Below, piece by piece: positions 9,715 to 19,396 of a stretch of DNA of 64,000 nucleotides. Every line of letters begins with the position of its first letter. Positions within the stretch are counted from its first letter, which is position 1. The stretch is taken from assembly GCA_016648135.1 (NCBI GenBank), contig JADDOH010023145.1, forward strand, positions 310,001 through 374,000. Reading direction: 5' to 3'. Position numbers and translations under genes: made by a program. The DNA is from Agrypnia vestita (taxonomy: Eukaryota > Arthropoda > Insecta > Trichoptera > Phryganeidae). The notes under the pieces were generated by a model. That model saw nothing but the letters and a program-made list of their open reading frames with translations, was not told the DNA's origin and searched no databases.

Positions 9715-10114
9715 TGTCTCAGACATCAGAGTGTAAAATTATACAAAATAAAACCCATACTTAAGGCGAGGGGAAGTATGTCCCCTGCGTATGTATTTAA
9801 TATACAGTTCGTCCGTTGCATACCGCGAGGCCGGGGTGGCCCGTCGTGAAATAATCGAAGCGATAAATAAGGCGAAATAACCAAGCGAAGTACCTAATTG
9901 GCAAAATAAATCAGAGAAACTTCTATGTATGTGCGAGAATCGAATATTCTACGAGCGATAAATACGTGTTACCCAGCGATAATAACGAGTTCATTTACGA
10001 GTGGTATATTGCGAAATAGTGTATTTTAAAGTATAGCATTAAGTTTAATTCGCGTAAATCGCTAATTAATGTCCAGTGTTTTCATTCATTCCTCCACAGC
10101 CACGACATGTGACA
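9715..10114 (+). repeat. LTR-like direct repeat, copy 2 (400 bp)
   Basis: It begins TGTCTCAGACAT and ends GCCACGACATGTGACA, so it has TG...CA ends with TGTC/GACA inversion. Only 36 bp separate it from copy 1, too little for an internal region, so this is a collapsed or tandem LTR pair. The middle contains GCGAAGTACCTAATTG, also present on the minus strand at about 21.4 kb. No clean 4-5 bp target duplication is visible (GTA at both outer flanks at best). Confidence 0.6.
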
Positions 10115-10589
10115 GTATCAAAAATATAATTAATTATGCGTAAAATTTCAACATAAAAGAAATCAGCAGATTCTATACTATAATTCAGCAATACTGAAAA
10201 CTGCGCGACTGAGACATAGTACGTGTGTAGTGACAGATATAAAAGTGATTTTTTTCTATATTAAGTGAAAAATATTACTATTGAAATTATATCAAAAACA
10301 TATAAATAATACCAACATAAAAAAATCAACAGTATAACATGACAATTTACGTAGACAGTCAGTCGTCAACTAGGGAAAAGCTTAGATGACAGAACACTCG
10401 CGTAGCTATATAAAGGTGAAGAGAAAGCACTAGATAAAAGTAATACTACATAAACATGTATAGTACAAATGTTATTAAAAAAAAAAAGTCAAACAATTAA
10501 AGGCAATTAAGGCAATTAAACCCTTTCGAATGAAATATGTAAAGATTGTTTAGGTATGTAATTACAAGTATGACAGTTGCGTATACTGG
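10115..10589. other. Unassigned AT-rich DNA
   Basis: No gene. Similarity to the spacer after the LTR-like copy 1 (ATCAAAAATATA, AAAATTTCAA) extends to about 10160. An isolated TATATAAAG lies at about 10408 with no transcription unit attached. Confidence 0.35.
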
Positions 10590-10910
10590 GTCAGATATTG
10601 TAGAATGTTTTATTGTAAGCGAAGAGAGATCCCAAAACAATTAAAACTATTAACATAACTAACGGCTACCCATTTAAGTCAAGATAGGTTGTGTTTAATG
10701 TTTAATTTTATCGGGTCTCTGTTTTCCCGTGCCTACAAATTATTCACGTGATACCAGGGCGACAGACACGCGAGGAGGTGTACGACGCCTCATACCGCGT
10801 ACTAGTCCGGAAACAATGCATCACGTCCCATATTCGGAAAATATGGAAGGTTCCCAGCTGCTATCTCTCGCAGGAACTTCTGTATGAGCGCTCAATCTCA
10901 CACGATTTAT
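10590..10910 (+). repeat. Dispersed repeat, copy 2
   Basis: Inverted partner of 36-405: shared GATACCAGGGCGACAGA, ACTAGTCCGGAAACAAT and TATTCGGAAAATATGGAA. The 60-codon frame 10748-10930 lies within it and is not a gene. Confidence 0.65.
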
Positions 10911-11329
10911 GCGCTCCTGATAGCGCATGACGACTGTACGCGACACTTTGTATGCACGCTGGGCACGAAAAATATAAAACTGTCGAGGAATTTTGGTTTA
11001 CATCATCCGCGGGCGCAATAATTTATTTCCACGTCGCCTTATATTGTCTGTGCTCCTGGTAAAATTTATCCTGGTTGGCACCCGCGGCGATACCTTAAAA
11101 AGTATTCTAAATTCAAATTTGTATTTTATGCGTTTACACGACATTTGGAAAAATTATTTTGAAACATTATAATTTCATTTGTACTAATAATTCTGTCGCA
11201 AAGAATTGAATTATGTAAATAGAATTTATTTAAAGATTGTTTTGTCGTATTAGAATTTCTTTATAAATGCAATAAATATCATAATTTTGTGTCTTCCTAC
11301 TTGTTTACAGGGTTATTGGATAACATTAA
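10911..11329. other. Unassigned intergenic DNA
   Basis: Moderately GC-rich to 11100, then AT-rich. No gene or repeat recognised. Confidence 0.35.
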
Positions 11330-11500
11330 TAACCGCGCAGGACTATATTCCTGCCTTGATTATGAGTTGAAAATGTTTAAGCTATCACGACTTAATATCA
11401 ATAGTTATGGAGATAGGTATGCGACATCAAAGTTTAGATTTTTTTTCCAATATTTCTGACTTATTTTTTGTAAAACGTTGGACTATCATCATCAGCTACT
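11330..11500. mobile_element. Partial copy of the CAGGGTGT foldback MITE
   Basis: Words in this block (ATTCCTGCCT, TAATATCAATAGTTATGG, AATATTTCTGACTTATTTTT) occur in the same order on the minus strand of the right half of the full element at 19987-20433. The termini are lost. Confidence 0.65.
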
Positions 11501-11669
11501 GCTCATAAAACTTCCCCTGTCTATGGCCGTTGCACTTTGCCGACCAGGTACCCTATCTGTCTTCATGCATATTGCTATATTTTTACATACTGCTATCTTA
11601 GTCCAGGGTGACTCACCAGCCGCCTGGATTTGCCCCATGTTAACCGTTCGCGAGATGTGTCCAAGCCAC

Positions 11670-11960
11670 TTGGATTATTTATTTATTTATTATTATCAAT
11701 GCTCTAGTGGGCTTTTATAGCATTAAATGAAATGAAATAATTTGATACATACCTCACAAAAACCACGTTTTATAATAATAAACCAATGAAGAAATAAAAT
11801 TAAAACATATTTAAAAGAGAAATGAACAATCAAAAAAACACTTTAAATAAAAAAAAATTTATAATCAACCTAAGAAGTCATAAAAATAAAACATATTTAA
11901 AACATTAATGAACATGAGATTATAATCTTTCTATATCTCCTGAGATTTCTTATTTCGACA
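11670..11960 (-). repeat. LINE 3' UTR, minus copy
   Basis: On the minus strand it ends AAAAGCCCACTAGAGCATTG, then a TAATAAATAAATAAATAA-type tail at about 11670-11690. The same end is found on the plus strand at 16.9-17.19 kb and on the minus strand at 31.24 kb. A repeated word AAAACATATTTAAAAG recurs here and at 31.4-31.7 kb. Confidence 0.5.
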
Positions 11961-11984
11961 GCTAGCATTCTCCATGTCACGTAT

Positions 11985-12569
11985 GGCCGTATTCTGAACT
12001 AAGCAATATTGCTATTTCTATATCTTGACAGTTATGTATAAGATTGTAAATCAATGAATTCAATAAATTAGAAAGCTCATTATTCATAATTGTAAATAAC
12101 TTAACGTTTGTTTACGTTTTAAAACTTTCTCATCGATTGAATTCATTAATTGCAAACCTGTCAAACTTAAAACGTCAAAATTGGCAGCATTACCATGTTA
12201 TACATAACTGTCATGATTCAAAGACAAGCAATATTGCTTAGTTTAGAAAACTGAACATTGTAATGCTGACAATTTTGAAGTTTTTAAGTTTGACAGGTTT
12301 GAAATTAATGAATTCAGTCAATCATAAAGCTCTAAAACGAAACAAACATTGAGTTATTCACAATTACGAATAATGATGAGCTTCGTGATTGATTGAATTC
12401 ATTAAATTCACACTTGTCAAATTCAAAACTCCTAAATTGTCGGCATTACAATGTTAAACAATAACCGTCTAAATTACAATGTTATACAATAACTGTCTAA
12501 AACTGAGCTAAGCGATATTGTTATACAATATTGCTTAGTTCAGTTTTCGTGACATTATTAATACTGGCC
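11985..12569. mobile_element. Complex palindromic MITE
   Basis: Both ends carry GGCC...TATT and TGAACTAAGCAATATTG in opposite orientation. Internally the blocks GAATTCATTAATTTC/GAAATTAATGAATTC, TGTCAAACTTAAAAC and AATTGTSRGCATTAC occur three times in alternating sense, so the element can fold in more than one way. Its 5' and 3' flanks do not give a clear target duplication. Confidence 0.65.
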
Positions 12570-12782
12570 TCATTTCTAGTTGAAAAAGGGCAACCATTTT
12601 TTCAATGACAAGATGAAGACTTGCAATTAAACTAGATGTCCAGCTCTCAGAAGATCTTGGAATTTGATGACGTCAAGTTGTAAAGCATTATAAGACATTT
12701 TAAAAGTCATAAAGTGCAAGGTTGAGAGTCCTGAAAGCTCGTATACCGTAATTTGGACTTGATCACTCTATGTGTTCGTATT

Positions 12783-13965
12783 AAATTAGTAGTTTTCCCC
12801 ATTTAATAAATAAACACTGTATAAAAATTTGCTGTTCAAGAACACATTCCCGAACTGTATTTATTGATTTGCAACTGTCTTTATTTTGTTTAGAATATTA
12901 TTTACAATTTATATTATCATTAAGGCGATATTTATTTTTAATTTAAAATAAAAAGTGTAATTAGTAGTTTTCCCCATTTAATAAATAAACACTGTATAAA
13001 AATTTGCTGATCAAGAACACATTCCCGAACTGTATTTATTGATTTGCAACTGTCTTTATTTTGTTTAGAATATTATTTACAATTTATATTATCATTAAGG
13101 CGATATTTATTTTTAATTTAAAATAAAAAGTGTAATTAGTAGTTTTCCCCATTTAATAAATAAACACTGTATAAAAATTTGCTGATCAAGAACACATTCC
13201 CGAACTGTATTTATTGATTTGCAACTGTCTTTATTTTGTTTAGAATATTATTTACAATTTATATTATCATTAAGGCGATATTTATTTTTAATTTAAAATA
13301 AAAAGTGTAATTAGTAGTTTTCTCCATTTAATAAATAAACACTGTATAAAAATTTGCTGATCAAGAACACATTCCCGAACTGTATTTATTGATTTGCAAC
13401 TGTCTTTATTTTATTTAGAATATTATTTACAATTTATATTATCATTAAGACGATATTTATTTTTAATTTAAAATAAAAAGTGTAATTAGTAGTTTTCCCC
13501 ATTTAATAAATAAACACTGTATAAAAATTTGCTGATCAAGAACACATTCCCGAACTGTATTTATTGATTTGCAACTGTCTTTATTTTGTTTAGAATATTA
13601 TTTACAATTTATATTATCATTAAGGCGATATTTATTTTTAATTTAAAATAAGAAGTGTAATTAGTAGTTTTCCCCATTTAATAAATAAATTCTGTATAAA
13701 AACTTGCTAATCAAGAACACATTCCCGAACTATATTTATTGATTTGCGACTGTCTTTATTTTGTTTATAATATTATTTACAATTTATATTATCATTAAGG
13801 CGTTATTTATTTTTAATTTACAATAAAAAGTGTTTTGATTACTGTGTAAAACTTGTCAATCTGGAACTCATTTTAAATTATATTTATTGATTTTAATCAG
13901 TCTTTACTTTGTTCTGAATATTATTAACATTTTTTATCATTAAGTCATTATATCATAAAATATTT
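12783..13965. repeat. 175-bp tandem (satellite-like) array, six monomers plus a decayed seventh
   Basis: The word ATTAGTAGTTTT starts at 12785, 12960, 13135, 13310, 13485 and 13660: exactly 175 bp between all six. The first five monomers differ by only a few bases; the sixth carries more changes. A seventh unit (about 13835-13965) is clearly diverged. The monomer is AT-rich and contains ATTCCCGAACTGTATTTATTG and TAAGGCGATATTTATT. A monomer near nucleosomal length and this homogeneity are typical of satellite DNA or of repeats carried by some DNA transposons. Confidence 0.95.
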
Positions 13966-14298
13966 ATACTTTTATTTACTTTTATCAGTCAAGAACCATC
14001 TACTAGGGTCAATAATGACGTGTTGACGGTCTGTTTGTTAAAAAAACTTCGTGCGTCTACTCATGTACGCGAGGTAGAAGTAATACTTCTACAAACAAAA
14101 ACGATCGAAATATTCGTGAACTCGCATGCAAACAGAATCTGACAGCTGACAATTCCATATTGAGTTATTGATTATATCGTATTTCCGCTACATTTTCCGC
14201 TACATGCCGCGTGCGCAACTTCCGTTACAATAAAAAGTTTACCCAAAATGAGTCAAAAAAGTATGATGCCTTTCTGCGCAGCTCTCGCCTTCCTGGCG
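13966..14298. other. Unassigned intergenic DNA
   Basis: Nothing recognised. ATTTCCGCTACATTTTCCGC at about 14180 is a short direct duplication. Confidence 0.35.
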
Positions 14299-14544
14299 AT
14301 AAATCCACGCTCATATTATTTATTGAATTGGCGTTAACTTTGTGGAATGACATTATAATTATATATAAATATATCACTTGTCTAGGACCACTAATGAGTT
14401 TAGGAATGCACGACTATAATAACTATATAAATTTATATAATCACCCGTTGATGACAACATCTGCAGTTGTCGAAACTAGTCGTGTATTCCTAAACTCATT
14501 AGTGGTCTTAGACAAGTGATATATTTATATATAAATCCACGCTC
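14299..14544. mobile_element. Foldback insertion flanked by a 14-bp direct repeat
   Basis: ATAAATCCACGCTC occurs at 14299-14312 and 14531-14544 and brackets 218 bp. Inside, 56-bp inverted arms (14361-14416 and 14477-14532) share ATCACTTGTCT and CACTAATGAGTTTAGGAAT with about three mismatches. The right arm reaches the right flank but the left arm begins 48 bp inside, so the structure is asymmetric. The 102-codon frame over this region is a by-product of the inverted arms. Confidence 0.75.
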
Positions 14545-15059
14545 CACGCAGGACCTCGTAACATTTCTATAGGGATTTATCTCGATACGGGATTCATTAC
14601 CTTTATCGGGAAACAGAACAATACCGACGGAAAGTCGTGAGAATTTTTAAAATAACGGAACTTTCGCTCTACCTTAACACATTAACCGTTGAATGGATTT
14701 ACAAATAATTTCTCCATTGTGAATTAGAGCGAGAAACATTTTTCGTTAAAATGCCTTTTATGCCCCCAAAACGGTATGTTTTACGGCGGAAAAATGTAAA
14801 CAACAATGGCCATTAATTTATGGAAAGCTAACGTATTATAACGTATAATAATACGCAGCGTACTACTCACTAAAGCTTCAAATAAACTAAAATAAAATAA
14901 ATATGAGGTTACATAATTTTTCAGTCCTGCCTGCTATATACATAAATGCGTATAGAGGCGCGCGCCCGCAAAGTGAGTACAATGAAGCGTGACTTCTAAG
15001 CATATAGGTGTGTATTTTGGAAAAATACATTGGAATAAAAAATGTTTATGTGACATGAT
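14545..15059. other. Unassigned intergenic DNA
   Basis: No open frame or repeat recognised. Confidence 0.35.
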
Positions 15060-15560
15060 ATTATTTATTTATTTATTTTAATGGTTCACAAACAATGAAA
15101 AACACATAACATGATATAGATAATACAATTATAATTCAATTTGTTTAAATGCTTTTCATCACTTAAATGTGAACACGGCTAACATATATATAAAATAAAG
15201 GCTAAAACATCGACAAGAAAGAACAAAAAAAGTGATTTTATAGAGTGACGTTGAATAAAAAGACTAGGTAAATAGTTCTCTTATATTCGTGGAAACTGTC
15301 ATGGAATATGTCAATGAGGAAGTTATGGTTATTTTCTATTTTGTTGTATGACCTCAACATTCTAGATATAGAATTAAAGTGGGCCATATTGTTATTGTAA
15401 GTTGAAAGAGCAAATGTATTATATGTCCTAAGTCGGCGACTAGGAACATTCAAAGTTATGTTTTCTATACAAAATTCTGAATCAATATTGCCATGTATTA
15501 TATTATATAGGTATATTAACTCAGCAATTAGTCTTGTAACTTCCAATTTGTCAAATATTT
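15060..15560 (-). pseudogene. CR1-like LINE, C-terminal 102-codon frame and 3' UTR
   Basis: The minus-strand frame 15546-15238 encodes a peptide starting MEVTRLIAELIYLYNIIHG, then NVPSRRLRTYNTF, SRMLRSYNK and FLIDIFHDSFHEYKR. This follows the order of the C-terminal tail after the reverse transcriptase domain in CR1-like elements (LEARRLIAxLxFLYKI, VPSxxxR, YN, DIFxxS). It ends naturally in a stop. A 3' UTR follows and finishes at about 15060 in a run of AAATA units on the minus strand. The UTR is repeated at 37.72-37.89 kb. The 5' part is missing, so it is a truncated, inactive copy, although this segment is still open. Confidence 0.75.
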
Positions 15561-16284
15561 AATATATCGTAATTAATTTATTATGATTTATTAAAATCTG
15601 AATAATTTCCATACCCAACAATAATAATTTCTAATATCCGTCCGTAACTTCCTATCAAACAGCTAATCTCATTCCGTTTTCAAAAATAGTAGGTATGATT
15701 TCAAAATTATTATTTGATAAAATGACAACATTGCTTTTATTATCTTTTAATAAAATACTCTGAATCAGATATTTTTTCAAATATTTAGATTTTTTTTAAA
15801 ATATTTCAGTTTCATAAAACTAATAAGTGCATCCATTACTATATCGCATAGATATATCATAAGTATTATTTATTAATCAAAATATATAGTTCTCTTTGCA
15901 ACAATGTCCGTCACTAACGCTACCAGATGACTCAAAATAATAAGCATAATTCTTTAATTTTATAATGTCCATCACTAACATCAAGACGCCTCGCTGCTCT
16001 AAATAGCGCTGTTCTCACAGCCTTAACTGACGGCCGAAATATATATGTATAATAATAGAACGTCATTTTTGATGGAGTATAGCTAGTACGATAATATTTT
16101 TAATGGGAATATTACGGGATATATCTTTTAATTCGACATTTATTCAAAATATATGGTTTCGTTGTCATGCTACAATGTTCAATGTTCTAAAATTATGAAA
16201 AAAATTGTAATGTTAAAATTTCCGATAGTAGAAACGTAGTCATAATTTTTTTCTATTTGAAAAATGTACCTTCAGAACATTTAG
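15561..16284. other. Unassigned AT-rich DNA
   Basis: No gene. ATGTCCRTCACTAAC occurs twice (about 15905 and 15966) in an imperfect direct duplication. Confidence 0.35.
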
Positions 16285-16470
16285 GCTAGGAGTTTTTTTT
16301 ACGCTTCAACAGGCCAGGAGGCCCAATTACAGAAGCGAAATACATCACAAAACACCCACGCTTGAGTATATCATATAGATTAAAATTGTGACCTCACCAG
16401 GAATCGAGCCCGGAACCCTCGGTGTGGGAAGCCAGTGTCATACCCACTGCGCCACGAGGGCCGCCTTTGT
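16285..16470 (-). repeat. tRNA-derived SINE, minus strand
   Basis: The tRNA-like head is at 16465-16397 on the minus strand: GCCCTCGTGGCGCAGTGGGT (A box), then TTCCCACACCGAGGG and B box GGTTCCGGGCTCGATTCC. The body extends left to about 16285. RNA polymerase III boxes are well preserved, so this may be a fairly young copy. No anticodon arm folds well enough for a functional tRNA. Confidence 0.75.
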
Positions 16471-16889
16471 CCCTTTTAAGCGCCCTTGCGCTACACAAAT
16501 TAACCATTATGCTTATTATTTTATGGGAGTAACGTGTGCATTTCATGTGCATTCCGAAGAAAATTAGCACTTCACTTCGATGTAGTTCCCTTTCAACTGT
16601 CTACAAATGGAAAGCGTCAGACAAAGCTGGGCTTTTATTAATTGGCCAATTTACATTGATAATAATTATGACCAATCGATAAAACCTTTGATTCATGCAA
16701 TCTAGAGCACTAATTAAAATATTTAATCAACGGTTTTAATATTTATTGTTTTCTACGCCGTGACACAAAACCACATCAAATAAACAAATTTTAATTGCCG
16801 CTTGTACTTCCAAAAACATATATCTGTGAAACAGCTACCTATATTTATTAGTTTTATGTTGGACATTTTTAATTAAACTATTGAATAAA
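16471..16889. other. Unassigned intergenic DNA
   Basis: Nothing recognised. Confidence 0.35.
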
Positions 16890-17190
16890 TGTTTACTGAA
16901 AAGTAGCAGGATAATTGGATTTTATCCTTATTATTATATGTACTTTTTATTTTTTGAATTTTTATTATATTATGTTTTCATTATGCTTCTGCTTTGTCAT
17001 ATACTTGCTTTTTACTTTATATTATATTTATCTTTACATATTTGTATTTGTATTTGAAGTATTTGATATCGACTTTATGCCATTATTATTTTTATATGTT
17101 ATTATTTTTTTAAACTGTCCATTACATAAATGCACACTTTACCTATTTGTTTGTAAAAGCCCTATATGGCGTTAATAAATAAATAAACAT
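16890..17190 (+). repeat. LINE 3' UTR, plus copy
   Basis: It ends TGTAAAAGCCCTATATGGCG and then a TTAATAAATAAATAAAC tail (to about 17188), matching the ends at 11.67 and 31.24 kb. The hydrophobic 86-codon frame within it is AT-biased UTR, not a membrane protein gene. Confidence 0.55.
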
Positions 17191-17560
17191 GTAAGTTAAT
17201 CCACAAAATTTTAAAATTGTGATACAGTGAGATTCTTATTTAAAAGAAAAGTTTCCAAAAAGGGTTTTTATACGAAAATAAATTATCCAACAATCGTACT
17301 AAGAAACATAAAAATTATACATTAGTTTATGAAGCTTAAGCAAAAATATGACATTACCGCTAAATCGGTACAATGTAGTTATTATTGGTAATTTATCGAT
17401 AATTATGGACCTGATTTTTCTAACAAAGGATAAAAATAATTAATTTTAGCGAAAATAAAATACAAGGGGGGTTGTTTACAGTACATAAATTATTAAATTA
17501 ATAATCTTTAAAAAGACGAATTAAAATAAGCCCTTAAAAACATCAAACACAATAATTTGG
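17191..17560. other. Unassigned AT-rich DNA
   Basis: No gene or repeat recognised. Confidence 0.35.
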
Positions 17561-17780
17561 TCACAACACAACATAACACAAGTCTGTCCGCCTGTCCATC
17601 CGTCCGTCCCTCTGTCTGTCTGTCTCTGTAACTTTATGTAACGTCCATAATTTCCTTTGAATTTACGGCTAAAAAACGAAACCCGAAGGCGGTAACGGGT
17701 AAGATATTAAACGCGTTTAGGCTGGATGTGCCGTTTCCTTTACTGCTATTGGTAAATCGTGAGTTTAGTTTTGATTGCTT
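17561..17780 (+). repeat. GTCTGTC-type dispersed repeat, copy 1
   Basis: A pyrimidine-rich GTCTGTC run (17580-17625) is followed by GTAACTTTATGTAACGTCC, ATAATTTC, and TTTACGGCTAAAA. The same order appears at 34.40-34.60 kb. The family is unknown; possibly related to the Helitron-like pieces, which share the GTCTGTC run. Confidence 0.5.
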
Positions 17781-18649
17781 CATATAAATTCTTTAAGTTT
17801 ATATGTAAAAAAACTATGACATTAACACTCTCCGATCATATCCTCCGCACATTTGTTTTTTATATACAAAAATTTTTTTATGCATAATTTGTTAAAATAC
17901 TGGTAATAAGAAATATATGCATCGGTAATTCGTTATTGAAAATGCCATATTTATCGGGAAAACATCGAATTGAGAAAGGCAATCTCTCGTCTTTCTTTAA
18001 ACAAATGCCCATCAAAAATTGAAATGAAGATACATATTAAGTTATGCAATTTTCAATTTTATTTTATTTTAATATTTGTGTACCTATAAAATACGCCGAG
18101 ACTATGCAGAAGTGTCGTGCACCGTATCTCTGTTTCAATAAAACCGCATTCATGTAATGGCAACCAAAGACCACAGCGCAACAGCTGGAATTTTTAATAA
18201 AATCCACTAGTTTCATATCCACCGCGCAACGGGTCGATTATACTGGCAGTAAATATTTATCGTATCGTGTCTTTACGTTAACTAACCATATTAAAATCAC
18301 AAACCATGGAAATTTTCGGTTCGAAAGTATTTTTAACACGAGATGAAAAAGTGTCACTAAATATTTTCGATAAAAGTAATTCCAATTTTTGATTTAAAAT
18401 TTCTGGATTAACCCCAATTTCTATAGCAAATCGATCTTCAATATCAATTTTAGGTGTTCCATTTCAATGTTTGACTTCAGCACTAAAGTCTACCGATTTG
18501 AATTTCGCAAACCTTTCTTTGCATTAAAGAACTTTCTAAAATGTCACCTGTAAACTGCACGAATATTTCTGGTTGTTGTTGTTGTGATTGTGGACGTTTC
18601 TTTAATGAAACTCATATAATTTAATTGAGTGAAAATATTTTTTAGTGTT
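17781..18649. other. Unassigned AT-rich DNA
   Basis: No gene. TTGTTGTTGTTGTG lies near 18570. Nothing else found. Confidence 0.35.
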
Positions 18650-18918
18650 TTAGGCTACGTTCACATGACCGCGCGGTACCGCGCGGAACTACCCACCGCG
18701 CGGTACAAGATCTTAATAAATAGAGTTTATCGTCTACATTAACGCGCGGTGCCGCGCGGTACCGCGCGGCACCGCTCCTACCCGCGCGCAAGATCTTGAC
18801 CCGCGCGGTACCGCGCGGTACCGCGCGGTGCCGCGCGGACCAAGATCCTACAAGCCTGTATCGACCCGTTCAGTTGATCCGCGCGGTTTGAGGCGGACAG
18901 ACGCATAGATCGAAGAAA

Positions 18919-19038
18919 ATGAGTAGCGAAGACGTATCTATCGATTTGCTTATCGATGAAATTAAAAAAAGAGATGCCATTTGGAATCTTAGTTCGAAGG
19001 ACTATTCGAATAAAATAATAAAAAGAAGATCTTGGTGA
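18919..19038 (+). pseudogene. Harbinger-associated MADF-like protein, N-terminal fragment
   Basis: ATG at 18919 opens a 39-codon frame, MSSEDVSIDLLIDEIKKRDA, then IWNLSSKDYSNKIIKRRSW and a stop at 19036-19038. The pattern LIDEIKKRDAIWN...DY..K....W is the first helix pair of a MADF domain, which in Harbinger elements helps the transposase enter the nucleus and find the element ends. A full domain needs about 85 residues, so more than half is missing. The frame ends where the opposite-strand transposase homology begins, marking the deletion junction. Confidence 0.65.
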
Positions 19039-19039
19039 T

Positions 19040-19308
19040 ACCTTGATGCAATACCTTATAGCGTGATCACTATGTTTTAAATCGTTTTCAACGCAATCAT
19101 ATAAAAAATCGAAGGATGTAACCGACATCCTGAATAAGTTAAAAAAATTCTCTTCGTGTAGTCTCAGGTCGGGATATAAAGTAAAAAATAGGCTTGAAGA
19201 AAGTCTTTGACTTAAAATAGGATGCACCCAGTATCTTCTTTGTCTTCTTCTGCAATGTTTCAGTTTTCGGTATAAAATCCGTAAGCAAATTGCCTCCTCC
19301 ACATCCAT
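19040..19308 (-). pseudogene. Harbinger transposase, N-terminal fragment
   Basis: On the minus strand ATG at 19308 opens a frame whose first 89 or so codons look like the N terminus of a Harbinger (HARBI1-type, DDE_Tnp_4) transposase: basic RRRQRRYWVHPI (residues about 20-31), then FFTLYPDLRLHEENFFNLFR, then MSVTSFDFLYDCVENDLKHS and a helix ending AIRYCI. In the family this precedes the catalytic domain with its D-D-E residues; none of that remains. The frame runs on to 18778 (176 codons), but the part after residue about 89 is read from the antisense of the MADF fragment and the GCGCGG repeats and is meaningless. The start codon and the uninterrupted stretch suggest a fairly young copy. Confidence 0.75.
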
Positions 19309-19396
19309 TCTCTAACAATGTTGAGGCCGGACTGGCTCGCGCACAATGCTGTCATGTGAACGCTCTCACCGCGCGGTCCATGTGAACGTGGCCTTA

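Larger units (their letters stand above)
18653..19393. mobile_element. PIF/Harbinger transposon, internally deleted, 741 bp
   Basis: It is flanked by TTA (18650-18652 and 19394-19396), the usual 3-bp Harbinger target. The inverted ends are GGCTACGTTCACATG and GGCCACGTTCACATG. Multiple GCGCGGTACC/GCGCGGTGCC palindromic units follow the left end (18675-18840), and one GCGCGGT unit sits inside the right end. Autonomous Harbingers carry two genes, a DDE transposase and a DNA-binding Myb/MADF partner. Here the start of each is present, facing each other, and they meet at about 19038-19045 where the interior was deleted. Confidence 0.9.

Noticed and set aside
10407..10416. TATA-box promoter (TATATAAAG)
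   Set aside because: No initiator, gene or LTR borders in suitable positions; chance occurrence is likely in AT-rich DNA.
12783..13965. CRISPR-like array
   Set aside because: Whole 175-bp monomers are repeated with no unique spacers, and the sequence is clearly eukaryotic.
14211..14519. 102-codon open frame
   Set aside because: It is created by reading across the inverted arms of the foldback insertion at 14.3-14.5 kb; no protein motif.
16915..17175. Hydrophobic 86-codon frame resembling a small membrane protein
   Set aside because: It lies in a T-rich LINE 3' UTR; hydrophobicity follows from TTT/TTA/ATT codons.
18778..19039. C-terminal half of the 176-codon Harbinger-region frame as real transposase
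   Set aside because: After about residue 89 the frame is the antisense of the MADF fragment and of GCGCGG repeats; it lacks the catalytic domain.
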